Shown piece after piece: positions 5,735 to 13,186 of a stretch of 14,338 bases of DNA; positions within the stretch are counted from its first letter, which is position 1; each line of letters starts with the position of its first letter. Under the pieces are notes generated by a model that was not told the DNA's origin, ran no database searches, and saw only the letters and a program-made list of their open reading frames with translations. The stretch comes from Candidatus Bipolaricaulota bacterium (GTDB lineage: Bacteria > Bipolaricaulota > Bipolaricaulia > UBA7950 > UBA9294). A program made the translations under genes and the position numbers. The DNA lies in NCBI GenBank assembly GCA_021159105.1, contig JAGGSM010000251.1:1-14338 (forward strand), in the 5' to 3' direction.

Positions 5735-7903
5735 GTGACCACGCTTTCTGAAGTCAAAACGGCACTGAAGAAGTACTGGGGATACGACGAGTTCCTTCCA
5801 CTGCAAGAGCGGGCCATCGAGTCGGTGCTGAGAGGCCGCGATTCCATCGTCGTCCTTCCGACAGGCGGGGGAAAATCGATCTGCTTTCAGGCGCCGGCGG
5901 TGACCCTTCCCGGGATGGCGATCGTCGTCTCTCCGCTGATCTCGTTGATGAAGGACCAGATCGACTCCCTTACCGAGTGTGGAATACGAGCGGCGCGGAT
6001 CGACAGCAGCCAACCGGCGAGCGAGCGTGACAGGGTTATCGAGCAGGTGATCAATCGGGAGTTGAAGCTCCTCTACATCGCTCCGGAGCGATTCGCCTCG
6101 GATGGGTTCATCAGCTTCCTGCGGCGGGTCGACATCTCGCTCATCGCGATCGATGAGGCGCACTGCGTCAGCATGTGGGGACACGACTTTCGCCCTGAGT
6201 ACAGGCGGCTGGGACGGCTGAAGGAGTCCTTCCCCGGCGTGTCGGTGCACGCCTACACCGCGACGGCCACGGAGCATGTTCGCAGCGACATTGCCGTTCA
6301 GCTGCACCTTAAGGATCCCGAGGTGTTGATCGGCTCGTTCGATCGCCCCAACCTCGTGTATCGGGTGAAACGCCGCACCAACACGCTACAGCAGGTGCGA
6401 GATGTGCTCGATCGGCACCGCAATGAGTCGGTGATCATCTACTGCATCAGGCGGGCCGATGTCGATGAGCTGTGTGCAAAGCTGATTCGCAAGGGCTACC
6501 GTGCCGTCCCCTACCACGCTGGGATGAGCGCGGAGGATCGCAAGGCCGCACAGGATGCGTTCATCACAGAAGAGGTGGACATCATAGTCGCCACCGTGGC
6601 GTTCGGCATGGGAATCGACAAGTCGAATGTGCGCGCCGTGATCCACACTGGCATGCCCAAGTCGCTCGAACACTACCAACAGGAGAGCGGCCGCGCCGGG
6701 CGCGACGGGCTGGAAGCTGAGTGTTCCCTGTTCTGGTCAGGGGGAGACTACGGGATCTGGAAGAGCATCTTGGCGAACACGGAGTCCGATCAGGCACGGA
6801 GTATTGCCCTTTCTAAGCTAAATGGGATGTACGACTACTGCACCGGCCTCACCTGCCGACATCGTGCCTTGGTCAACTACTTCGGGCAGGATTTGGAGGG
6901 GACAAACTGCGGTGCGTGCGATGTCTGCTTGGGGGAGATCGCGTCCATGGATGGAGCCCTCGAGATCGCGCAGAAGATCCTCTCCTGCGTGGTGCGCCTG
7001 CACGAGCGCTTCGGGGCCGACTACACGGCCGCGGTATTGAGCGGATCGCGCGACAAGCGCATCCTTGAGCGGGGGCACGATGAGCTCTCCACCTACGGCC
7101 TGCTTTCAGACGTGCCGAAGAGTACGACGCGAGACTGGATCGAGCAGCTCGTCGGGCAAGGGTATCTGGAGAAGGTGGGAGAGTACAACCTGCTGCAAGT
7201 AACAGAGAGCGGTTGGCGCGTGCTGCACGGCGAGGTAGTCCCCACCCTGATCAAGCCGGCTGATAAGCATGTCCGGGTATCGAAAGTGGCCGCTGACTCT
7301 TGGGAGGGGGTCGATCACGGGCTTTTCGAGGCGCTGCGCTCGTTGCGAAGGGAATTGGCCATGCAAAGGAGCGTCCCCGCCTACGTTGTGTTCAGCGACG
7401 CCGCCCTGCGGGGGATGGCGCGCTTGCGTCCCGCATCGGTCGACTCACTTTTGCATGTGAGCGGTGTGGGGAGGGTGAAGGCGGAGCAGTACGGTGATCT
7501 CTTTCTCGATGAGATTTCCCGCTACTGCCGTGAGCACGCGCTTTCGATGGATGTCGCTGTGCCACATCGTGTACCGAGCCTGCGCAAAGGCCGATCCACG
7601 CTCAACATGGCACGACAAGCAGCACATGGCCTGTTCGCGCGCGGTATGTCAATAGATGAGGTAGCGCGCGCGGTCGAACGCGCTCACTCTACGGTGGTCG
7701 AGTACCTCGTCTCATACATCAACAAGGAAGGATTGACCGAAGCTTCGCCCTGGGTCGACGAGCGTACGTACGATCGCATAGCCGACGTTGTTGCATCGCT
7801 TGGTTCGGAACCCCTCGGGCCGATCTATCGCGCCCTTGGAGGCGAGATCCCCTACGATCAGATAAAGATCAGCATTGCCGTGTTGAAGAACAGGCAGCAG
7901 TGA
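5735..7903 (+). CDS. recQ: ATP-dependent DNA helicase RecQ with C-terminal helix-turn-helix extension
   Basis: A 3'-5' DNA helicase for recombination and repair, 722 residues. Motifs in order are the Q-motif region (about 15-24), Walker A TGGGKS (Lys47) and DEAH (140-143). The RecQ aromatic loop follows (144-156, including WGHDFRPEY), then motif VI QQESGRAGRDG (315-325). The RecQ zinc site has Cys374, Cys392, Cys395 and Cys398, with Cys369 nearby. The RQC winged helix is at about 405-510 and an HRDC domain at about 527-605, with GVGRVKAEQYG. From about 617 to 715 a further helical domain resembles the HTH_40 type found at the end of some RecQ proteins; E. coli RecQ (about 610 residues) lacks it. 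The start GTG at 5735 has GAGGGG upstream. All catalytic residues are present, so the enzyme should be active. Confidence 0.97.
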   Translation: MTTLSEVKTALKKYWGYDEFLPLQERAIESVLRGRDSIVVLPTGGGKSICFQAPAVTLPGMAIVVSPLISLMKDQIDSLTECGIRAARIDSSQPASERDRVIEQVINRELKLLYIAPERFASDGFISFLRRVDISLIAIDEAHCVSMWGHDFRPEYRRLGRLKESFPGVSVHAYTATATEHVRSDIAVQLHLKDPEVLIGSFDRPNLVYRVKRRTNTLQQVRDVLDRHRNESVIIYCIRRADVDELCAKLIRKGYRAVPYHAGMSAEDRKAAQDAFITEEVDIIVATVAFGMGIDKSNVRAVIHTGMPKSLEHYQQESGRAGRDGLEAECSLFWSGGDYGIWKSILANTESDQARSIALSKLNGMYDYCTGLTCRHRALVNYFGQDLEGTNCGACDVCLGEIASMDGALEIAQKILSCVVRLHERFGADYTAAVLSGSRDKRILERGHDELSTYGLLSDVPKSTTRDWIEQLVGQGYLEKVGEYNLLQVTESGWRVLHGEVVPTLIKPADKHVRVSKVAADSWEGVDHGLFEALRSLRRELAMQRSVPAYVVFSDAALRGMARLRPASVDSLLHVSGVGRVKAEQYGDLFLDEISRYCREHALSMDVAVPHRVPSLRKGRSTLNMARQAAHGLFARGMSIDEVARAVERAHSTVVEYLVSYINKEGLTEASPWVDERTYDRIADVVASLGSEPLGPIYRALGGEIPYDQIKISIAVLKNRQQ

Positions 7904-7905
7904 AC

Positions 7906-7933
7906 GGGGAACGCGAAATGCGGAGCGCGGAAC
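7906..7933. repeat. Degenerate heptanucleotide tandem repeat (four units)
   Basis: Directly after the recQ stop come four 7-base units: GGGGAAC, GCGAAAT, GCGGAGC and GCGGAAC. The consensus GCGGAAC is kept with scattered changes. It is unlike the coding sequence around it and similar in design, though not in sequence, to the heptad tracts at 13099 and 13187. Nothing suggests that it is translated. Confidence 0.6.
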
Positions 7934-7985
7934 AGCGATTCTTCTGCGGAGCATTCTTGCTCGCGACACCTCTTTGCAGTAGGTT

Positions 7986-8555
7986 ATGTTCGTCATGAAG
8001 TCAACACTAGTCTTGATCCTGTTTGTACTCGCCACATCCTCTGTCGCTGTTGCTTATCCGCACCAGCTCTTTCTTGATCTTCCGATCGCCGAGAGCATTG
8101 GAGGGGCCGGGCTCAGCGCTTACCGGCTCGATATTTCCTTTCCCAGTGGTCCCTCACTCAGGGTTGGCCGCGGAATCACCGATCGGCTCGACCTGTGGAT
8201 GGCAATATCCACTTTTGATCCATTCGCACTCTCCTTGCGAGCGTTGCTCGTCGATCACTTGGGCCCACTGAGCATGTCGCTTGATTTCTCGCAAGATGGG
8301 TTCACGCTGCTCTCCGCGCTCTACCTCGGTCCGGTGGAGATCGATTGGGGACGGATCTTCGGCCCTGACGGGAAGAGATGGGCGATGGTTACAACATCTC
8401 CGAATCAATTTTGCAGCCTGCTATTCGGTGTGCAGTACTCTACGAACTACTCCCCGGTCGCTTCCTTGCGCATATTCCCACGCCGTGGTGTGTGGGCCTT
8501 GTCCCTCTACTATCGGGGCGGAGAATGGGGAGCGTCCATTGGAGGGATCATATGA
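7986..8555 (+). CDS. Exported protein of unknown function, beta-strand rich
   Basis: I do not recognise this 189-residue protein. It has a clear signal peptide (charged Lys5, hydrophobic core to about residue 20, cleavage near VAVA-YP). The mature part is rich in alternating polar and hydrophobic residues with many Gly, Ser, Leu and aromatic residues (for example segments near 65-75, 95-115 and 160-189), which suggests beta-strands and possibly a small outer-membrane or periplasmic beta protein. ATG at 7986 is taken as the start; ATG at 7995 is equally good, since only a weak AGG lies upstream (7981-7983). Its stop overlaps the start of the next gene as ATGA (8552-8555), so the two are almost certainly translated together. 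Confidence 0.75.
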   Translation: MFVMKSTLVLILFVLATSSVAVAYPHQLFLDLPIAESIGGAGLSAYRLDISFPSGPSLRVGRGITDRLDLWMAISTFDPFALSLRALLVDHLGPLSMSLDFSQDGFTLLSALYLGPVEIDWGRIFGPDGKRWAMVTTSPNQFCSLLFGVQYSTNYSPVASLRIFPRRGVWALSLYYRGGEWGASIGGII

Positions 8556-9538
8556 CCTGGGGCAAGAGGGGGCAGACAAGCCTCAACGTGGCAGACCGGC
8601 TGCCTCGCTACGTGCGCGCTGTCGCCTCCGCAGCGCCGAGGATTGACATCGTGCGATTCATTCCCGTCTTCATCTTCCTGCTTACAGTGATCAGCTTGGT
8701 TGTATCAGCAATGTCGTTCACGATCCTTTACACGAACGACATCCATAACAGGCTCGGTTCCTTAGCGAGCCTCTCTGCTCTCATTGAGCGTGAACGGGTT
8801 AACGATGCGCCGGTGCTATTGTTCGACTCCGGAGACACCTGGCAGGACTTTCGAGTGCCGCTCTACGCGGTATGGGGCGCGGACGAAATGGTCGCTTGGA
8901 TGAATCGCGTCAACTACGATGCCATGGCGATCGGAAATCACGATCTCTACTACGGCGCGGACAAACTGGCAGAGCTTTCATCCAAGGCCGACTTCCCGGT
9001 CCTCTGCTCTAACATGGTCCCCTTTGCCGGGGAGCAAGCACCGTACGCTCCCTACACGATCATCGATGCTGCAGGGATGCAGGTGTTGGTGGTCGGTGTG
9101 ATCACCGCGGAGTACCTCTCCTATCCGGACTATCCCTGGCTGGAATACGTTGACCCGGCGCAAGCAATTAAGCGCATCCTTGACGAGATGCGTGGGAAAT
9201 ACGATTTCGTCATCGTCCTAGGGCATCTACCGATGGCACAAGCCGTGCTGATCGCACGCAGCGTGCCCGATATCGATGTCTTCCTCACCGGCCACTCGCA
9301 CGAAGTCACCCCGCAGCCGGTTAAGCAGGGCAAGACGCTCATTGTTCAGGCGGGGGCGTTCGGACAATACCTCGGACGACTCAAGTTGGAGATCGATCCG
9401 GAATCAAGGGAAGTTGCATCAGCGCAGAACTCGCTTCTGAAGACGAAGAAAACCCCGGTCGATCTTGACCGGGGCTTCGTGAAGGTGTTCGCAGTGGTGG
9501 CACTGATTGCCACTTCGCTGTTCCTGCTTATTCGCTAG
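8552..9538 (+). CDS. Membrane-anchored metallophosphoesterase (5'-nucleotidase-like catalytic domain)
   Basis: The 328-residue protein contains the full set of calcineurin-like metal-binding motifs: TNDIHN (Asp63, His65), GDTW (Asp95), GNHD (Asn129-His130), GH (His225) and GHSH (His248, His250). TNDIHNR near the start resembles the 5'-nucleotidase/UshA group, but the usual C-terminal substrate-specificity domain is absent, so the substrate is open. Hydrophobic segments lie before the domain (about 36-54) and at the extreme C-terminus (about 310-327, followed by Arg), placing the domain outside the cytoplasmic membrane. I chose ATG 8552 because it has GGAGGG six bases upstream and the ATGA overlap. 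GTG at 8651 (after a GAGG) would give a cleaner signal peptide and is a real alternative. The frame is open upstream to 8378 but that overlaps the previous gene. The 3' end contains an antisense hairpin, and its stop shares CTAG with the convergent gene. Confidence 0.88.
   Translation: MTWGKRGQTSLNVADRLPRYVRAVASAAPRIDIVRFIPVFIFLLTVISLVVSAMSFTILYTNDIHNRLGSLASLSALIERERVNDAPVLLFDSGDTWQDFRVPLYAVWGADEMVAWMNRVNYDAMAIGNHDLYYGADKLAELSSKADFPVLCSNMVPFAGEQAPYAPYTIIDAAGMQVLVVGVITAEYLSYPDYPWLEYVDPAQAIKRILDEMRGKYDFVIVLGHLPMAQAVLIARSVPDIDVFLTGHSHEVTPQPVKQGKTLIVQAGAFGQYLGRLKLEIDPESREVASAQNSLLKTKKTPVDLDRGFVKVFAVVALIATSLFLLIR
9440..9474 (-). terminator. Intrinsic terminator for the minus-strand genes, inside the convergent phosphoesterase gene
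   Basis: Read on the minus strand, CCCCGGTC (9474-9467) pairs perfectly with GACCGGGG (9460-9453) across a 6-base loop and is followed at once by TTTTCTTCGTCTT (9452-9440). This is the classic stem plus U-rich tail. It lies about 60 bases past the stop of the 9535-9921 gene, within codons of the phosphoesterase. Confidence 0.75.
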
Positions 9539-9921
9539 AAGCTGTAACCTAGCGTCAATCCATCACCGGTCATTCCGAGAGTGAAGCCCTGCTCCTTGGC
9601 GACATTGTACGCGTCGAGCCCGCTGTAGACTGACCAGAGGAGATAGACCCCGCCCACGATGGAGTATCCGTACCAGAACCCGCTGCGCCACAGGATGTTG
9701 CTCGCTATTGATCCACCGATGGATATTCCGACGGCAACGCCGAAGTGAATGATCGCCTTGTCTATCTGATCGTTCAACATTTGGCCGAGGCCGGGGATGA
9801 TGAACGACGCCAACCCAGGAATCCACGCATCGGATGGACCTGACGTCTGAGCAAAACCAGTTACAGTCATCACCCCCACCAAACTAACTAGAATAGCGAC
9901 TACGATAAACACTCTACTCAC
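9535..9921 (-). CDS. Small membrane protein with PGLGQ motif (TM2/DUF5683-like)
   Basis: A 128-residue protein with an N-terminal signal peptide (residues 1-24, ending near GFAQ). It then has a membrane segment with SFIIPGLGQMLNDQ (about 38-52) and two more hydrophobic segments (about 58-76 and 84-102) ending in DAYNVAKEQG. The combination of PGLGQ, short helices and a DAY(x)A ending recalls TM2/DUF5683-type proteins of unknown function; this family link is tentative. The start is GTG at 9921 with a perfect AAGGAGG at 9932-9926. It follows yebC by 15 bases, so they form an operon. Its stop overlaps that of the convergent phosphoesterase by 4 bases (CTAG). Confidence 0.8.
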   Translation of the reverse strand: MSRVFIVVAILVSLVGVMTVTGFAQTSGPSDAWIPGLASFIIPGLGQMLNDQIDKAIIHFGVAVGISIGGSIASNILWRSGFWYGYSIVGGVYLLWSVYSGLDAYNVAKEQGFTLGMTGDGLTLGYSF

Positions 9922-9936
9922 GAAGACCTCCTTGTA

Positions 9937-10698
9937 TTATTCCGACTTACTAAACTGCTCCAGCACTTCATCTGGGATGTCGAAGTTAGCGAATACTTCT
10001 TGGACGTCCTCGTTATCATCGAGGGCATCCACCAGTTTCAACACCTTCTCTGCCGCGTGACCTTCCACCTTCACAGTGTTCTTTGGGATCATCGTCACTT
10101 CGGCGCGGCTTGGGTTTATTCCGAGCTGGCGCACCGCTTCACTGATTCTCACAAGATCGGTTGGGTCGCAGTATGCTTCGATGATATCGCCTTGATCGTC
10201 TATGTCATTTGCACCAAGCTCGATCAATGACATCTGCACTTCATCGCGGTCCATATCATCGGGGAGCTCTTCGATGGCGATGATTCCACGCCGATCGAAC
10301 AACCAGGAGACGCTTCCCGCAGCAGCCATGTTCCCGCCGTGCTTGCTGAACGTATGCCTGATCGATGCCGCCGCCCGATTACGGTTGTCAGTGACTACGC
10401 GCAAGAGAACGGCTACTCCCTCTGGGGCGTATCCTTCGTAGGTGATCTCCTCGTAGGAGACTCCGTCGATTCCGCCTGTGGCGCGCTTGATGGCGCGGTC
10501 GATGTTGTCCTTAGGCAGATTGGCCGCACGTGCCCGTTCGAGCGCTTGTGCCAGTCCGGGATTGTTCGCGGGATCAGGGTCGCCGTTGCGTGCCTGCAGC
10601 GTGATCTCCTTGATCAACTTAGCGAAGATGTTCGATCGTTTCTTGTCTTGTCGTTCTTTGCGATACTTGGTGTTTGCCCACTTGGAATGTCCTGACAT
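9937..10698 (-). CDS. yebC: YebC/PmpR-family protein
   Basis: The 253-residue protein has the family's usual length and hallmark start MSGHSKWANTKYRKERQDKK, followed by FAKLIKEI, NPGLAQALERARAANLPKDN and YEGYAPEGVA. A GSVSWLFDRRG segment lies in the middle and it ends in a VEGHAAEKVLKLVDALDDNEDVQ segment. Members are cytoplasmic and are described as transcriptional regulators and, more recently, as ribosome-associated factors that help translate proline-rich stretches; the sequence cannot separate these roles. ATG 10698-10696 has a GGGGGAA site upstream. The gene leads an operon with the PGLGQ membrane protein and has its own predicted promoter. Confidence 0.97.
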   Translation of the reverse strand: MSGHSKWANTKYRKERQDKKRSNIFAKLIKEITLQARNGDPDPANNPGLAQALERARAANLPKDNIDRAIKRATGGIDGVSYEEITYEGYAPEGVAVLLRVVTDNRNRAAASIRHTFSKHGGNMAAAGSVSWLFDRRGIIAIEELPDDMDRDEVQMSLIELGANDIDDQGDIIEAYCDPTDLVRISEAVRQLGINPSRAEVTMIPKNTVKVEGHAAEKVLKLVDALDDNEDVQEVFANFDIPDEVLEQFSKSE

Positions 10699-10733
10699 CC
10701 GTATTCCCCCGTTTATGTACGATTACAAGCCAC

Positions 10734-10763
10734 ATCATAGCATTTTAAGGCCCCTTCGCGCAA
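10734..10763 (-). promoter_or_regulatory. Predicted promoter for yebC
   Basis: On the minus strand TATGAT (10739-10734, 5/6 to -10) is preceded by TTGCGC (10763-10758, 3/6 to -35) with an 18-base spacer. Transcription would start near 10727, leaving a short leader that contains the GGGGGAA ribosome site. Confidence 0.45.
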
Positions 10764-10820
10764 GGTTAGTGAGCAGACCCCCGCTTGGTGCCTGCATGTT
10801 GCCATCAGCCCCTGTGTAAA

Positions 10821-10836
10821 TGTGACGAATATCACG
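10821..10836. promoter_or_regulatory. CRP/FNR-like inverted repeat upstream of yebC
   Basis: TGTGA-N6-TCACG (10821-10836) matches 9 of the 10 core positions of the E. coli CRP-type half-site pair. It lies in the 195-base gap between the radical SAM gene and yebC, about 100 bases upstream of the predicted yebC start of transcription. A second half-site-like TGTGACG begins at 10841. A single match of this kind can occur by chance. Confidence 0.3.
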
Positions 10837-10893
10837 CCCCTGTGACGTCGAAAGGAACTTACCATAAATCATACGAAGAAAGGACCGCAACCT

Positions 10894-11859
10894 TCATGCT
10901 TCGAACGGATTGGAGCTTGAGAAGTCAGGCATGTACTCGGCGCTGCTGTCCATCTCCTGAATCCACCCGTTGTCCAGGCCGAGGCGGTCCAATTCGTCGA
11001 GCACTTGATCGTACTCCTCCGGGTGCAGCGTCCGCCCAAGGAGTGGATGATCGCGCACCGCCTCTGTTGGTTGGTACTGCGACATCACGGAGATGTGAAT
11101 CTTCGGGGAGAGGTGTTCGGCGATGAATCTCAGGCAGGCCACGCTGTTTTCTATCTGCCCCGGTAGAACCAGGTGGCGGACGATCAGGCCAGAACGGACC
11201 AATCCCTCATTGTCAAGTTCGATCTGCGCCCCCTTCTGGTGGTACATCTCTGTGATCGCGGCCGTGGCCACTTCTGGATAATCGGGTGTAGCCGAGTAGC
11301 GCGCGGCGAGATTACCGTCCATATACTTCAGGTCCGGCAGATAGACGTCGATCATGTCGGCAAGGGAGGCGACAGTCTCCACCTTGTCGTAGGCGTTGGT
11401 GTTCATCACGAAGGTCGGGTTCAAGCCATCGGATCTTATTGCGTTGATAATTGCCCGCATCTGGGGGATGACGTGCGAGGGCGAGACGAACCCGACGATC
11501 GAGATCCCCGTATCTAGGATCTCCTCAATCTGTTCCACGACCTCTGTTAGTGTCATCTCGCGCCCGAGGATCGGCCCCCTGTTCCTGCTGATCTGTGCGT
11601 TTTGGCAATAGATGCAGCGCATGTTGCAGCGGGTGAAGAAGACGTTGCATATCCCTCTTGAACCGCTCAGCACGGGCTCCTCTCCCTTGTGTACGCAGAT
11701 CGAGCCGATGTGAAAGCCCGTGCCGCTACCACAGAAACCGCTCTTGTCCACCCTGCGGTCAGTGTGGCACTCCCGTGGGCAGAGCGCGCAGTCGGTGAGT
11801 TCCGGAAATCGAGGCTTGTTCACCTCAGTTACCACAAGGATGATCTGCTGCGAGATCAT
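10894..11859 (-). CDS. Radical SAM protein, pyruvate formate-lyase-activating-enzyme-like (PflX/PflA type)
   Basis: The [4Fe-4S]-SAM motif is CNMRCIYC (Cys78, Cys82, Cys85, the CxxxCxxC pattern), preceded by a family-typical N-terminal cysteine set CALCPREC (Cys24, Cys27, Cys31) and GFC (Cys43). FVSPSHVIPQM, NTNAYDK and DVYLPDLKY segments follow, all usual in the PflX/YgkA-like group annotated as putative pyruvate-formate-lyase-activating enzymes. The true substrate of this group is not fixed, and no pyruvate formate-lyase is in the window. With 321 residues it is of normal length. ATG 11859 overlaps the upstream TPR gene by 35 bases and lacks a ribosome site. GTG at 11823-11821, one base after the TPR stop, is the main alternative and would keep all cysteines. 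It is co-transcribed with the TPR gene. Confidence 0.9.
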   Translation of the reverse strand: MISQQIILVVTEVNKPRFPELTDCALCPRECHTDRRVDKSGFCGSGTGFHIGSICVHKGEEPVLSGSRGICNVFFTRCNMRCIYCQNAQISRNRGPILGREMTLTEVVEQIEEILDTGISIVGFVSPSHVIPQMRAIINAIRSDGLNPTFVMNTNAYDKVETVASLADMIDVYLPDLKYMDGNLAARYSATPDYPEVATAAITEMYHQKGAQIELDNEGLVRSGLIVRHLVLPGQIENSVACLRFIAEHLSPKIHISVMSQYQPTEAVRDHPLLGRTLHPEEYDQVLDELDRLGLDNGWIQEMDSSAEYMPDFSSSNPFEA

Positions 11860-12676
11860 GGGCCCGCTGCAGTGCCAGGGCGTTGTACAGCGGCCACTCC
11901 GCTACCTGGCTCTCATCTGCCCCCACGGCTAGTGCAGCGTTGATCTCATCACAGAAACTGGTCCAATCCTTTGCCGGTCGCGCGATGTAATCAGCGACAT
12001 CGACGTAGTTCTCGGCAAACGATGGATCGATCTGGATTGCACGTTCGAGAGCCGCTTGTGCTCTGTCCTTATCTCCACCCATGAACGCTGGAACCTGCGC
12101 TAGGAACGATCCGAGCGATCGCCACGGTGCTCCGCCAAGGTAGGTGGGATCGAGCTCGATCGCACGTTCGAACGCCGCCTGCACGTCCTTCATGCCTCCG
12201 GACAGGGCGGTCATCATGTGGAAGTTGAGGTAGCGGCCGAGATTGTTCCCGTACCAAAACACCGCTCTCGCGTCTCTTGCGGAGCTTAGGGCAGCGCGGA
12301 AGCTCTCCTTCTCCGCCTCGACGAAGGTCGGGTCGAGGCGCAAGCTCTCTAGGGCATAGTCCTTGCCTTTGCTGTAGGCCTTCTCTTGCTCATCCCGATC
12401 GGTCAGGTAAGCCATGCCGAGCTCGAAGTACCCCTGGGCCAAGCGGTTAAGGACGTGAGAGCGGGTCTGCAGCGCATCAGGTCCGATCGCGGGAAGCGCC
12501 TCCTCGTATAGAGCGAGTGCCGCCTGCAGCTTAGCCTCATAATCGGAGAACGAGAAGGCTCCGCTCCAGCGGTCGAACGAGGCCTCGGCCTTGAGGATCA
12601 AGCTGGGGGACTGTGCGATTACAGGAACGCCTATCACTATGATAAGCATGGCGAGCGTGGCCAGTGTTCTTGGCAT
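11825..12676 (-). CDS. Exported TPR protein, TRAP-transporter TatT-component-like
   Basis: A 283-residue protein with a signal peptide (residues 1-21, cleavage near VIAQ-S) and several tetratricopeptide-like helical repeats. Examples are AFERAIELDPTYLGGAPWRSLG (about 168-189) and AQAALERAIQIDPSFAENYVDVADY (about 206-230). The GRYLNFH segment, the GG(x)n AAFERAIELDP spacing and the FMGGDK loop resemble the TatT family, periplasmic TPR trimers found next to some TRAP transporters. No TRAP transporter is in the window, so the family call rests on pattern only. ATG 12676 has GGAGGG upstream (12687-12682), and a strong promoter lies at 12699-12727. Its 3' end overlaps or abuts the radical SAM gene. 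Confidence 0.8.
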   Translation of the reverse strand: MPRTLATLAMLIIVIGVPVIAQSPSLILKAEASFDRWSGAFSFSDYEAKLQAALALYEEALPAIGPDALQTRSHVLNRLAQGYFELGMAYLTDRDEQEKAYSKGKDYALESLRLDPTFVEAEKESFRAALSSARDARAVFWYGNNLGRYLNFHMMTALSGGMKDVQAAFERAIELDPTYLGGAPWRSLGSFLAQVPAFMGGDKDRAQAALERAIQIDPSFAENYVDVADYIARPAKDWTSFCDEINAALAVGADESQVAEWPLYNALALQRAHDLAADHPCGN

Positions 12677-12698
12677 CGTATCCCTCCGTTAGTCTGCT

Positions 12699-12727
12699 AT
12701 TTAACGGCGTTTTTCAGGCGCTGTCAA
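12699..12727 (-). promoter_or_regulatory. Strong predicted promoter for the TPR / radical SAM operon
   Basis: On the minus strand a perfect TTGACA (12727-12722) is followed after exactly 17 bases by TTAAAT (12704-12699, 4/6). Transcription would start near 12692, a few bases upstream of the ribosome site and ATG of the TPR gene. Confidence 0.6.
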
Positions 12728-13098
12728 GTGCAAGAAGCTGTTCTTGTGTGAGACAACGATGCGTTCCTGAGTGCTGTCCTGGTGAAGCAATGGTAGGACA
12801 GTTTGCTTTCATTGAACTACCCCGCCGCCAAGCCACGCGGTGCATCAAGAGGCTTCGTAAGAAGCACGCCCCAAGGGGTGGGAATGTCTCCCTGTAGGGT
12901 ATTGAAGATGGGTATAGGTAGGCGAGTGGTTAGGAGCATATACTGAGCTACAAATATAGTGACGATCACTGAATCTAGTAATAGCACCCTCTCTGGATGC
13001 ACAATCCAGTTGTCTCGTAGGGGCCAGATCCTCCTCATTTATCATGGCATACATCTCTTCGCTTGTCTACTCTTATTCCTTGACCATTACTTCTTCCT

Positions 13099-13126
13099 CA
13101 GTAATCAGCAGTCAGCAAGCAGCGAA
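13099..13126. repeat. Degenerate heptanucleotide tandem repeat, CAG-type (four units)
   Basis: Four consecutive 7-base units begin with CAG: CAGTAAT, CAGCAGT, CAGCAAG and CAGCGAA. They lie in non-coding DNA about 90 bases downstream of the PKD lipoprotein gene. Confidence 0.6.
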
Positions 13127-13186
13127 GACGAAAAGGTGGCTGCGGCAATAACGGTCGCTTTTCGGGCGCGAGTTGAGTACTGTAGG

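Noticed and set aside
5225..6307. Long minus-strand open frame (360 codons) opposite the HAD gene and recQ
   Set aside because: The product is Arg/Ser-rich without recognisable domains and lies opposite conserved genes; it is a by-product of codon bias in GC-rich DNA.
8378..8551. Earlier start for the metallophosphoesterase
   Set aside because: It would overlap the upstream exported-protein gene by about 180 bases; ATG 8552 has a proper ribosome site and ATGA coupling.
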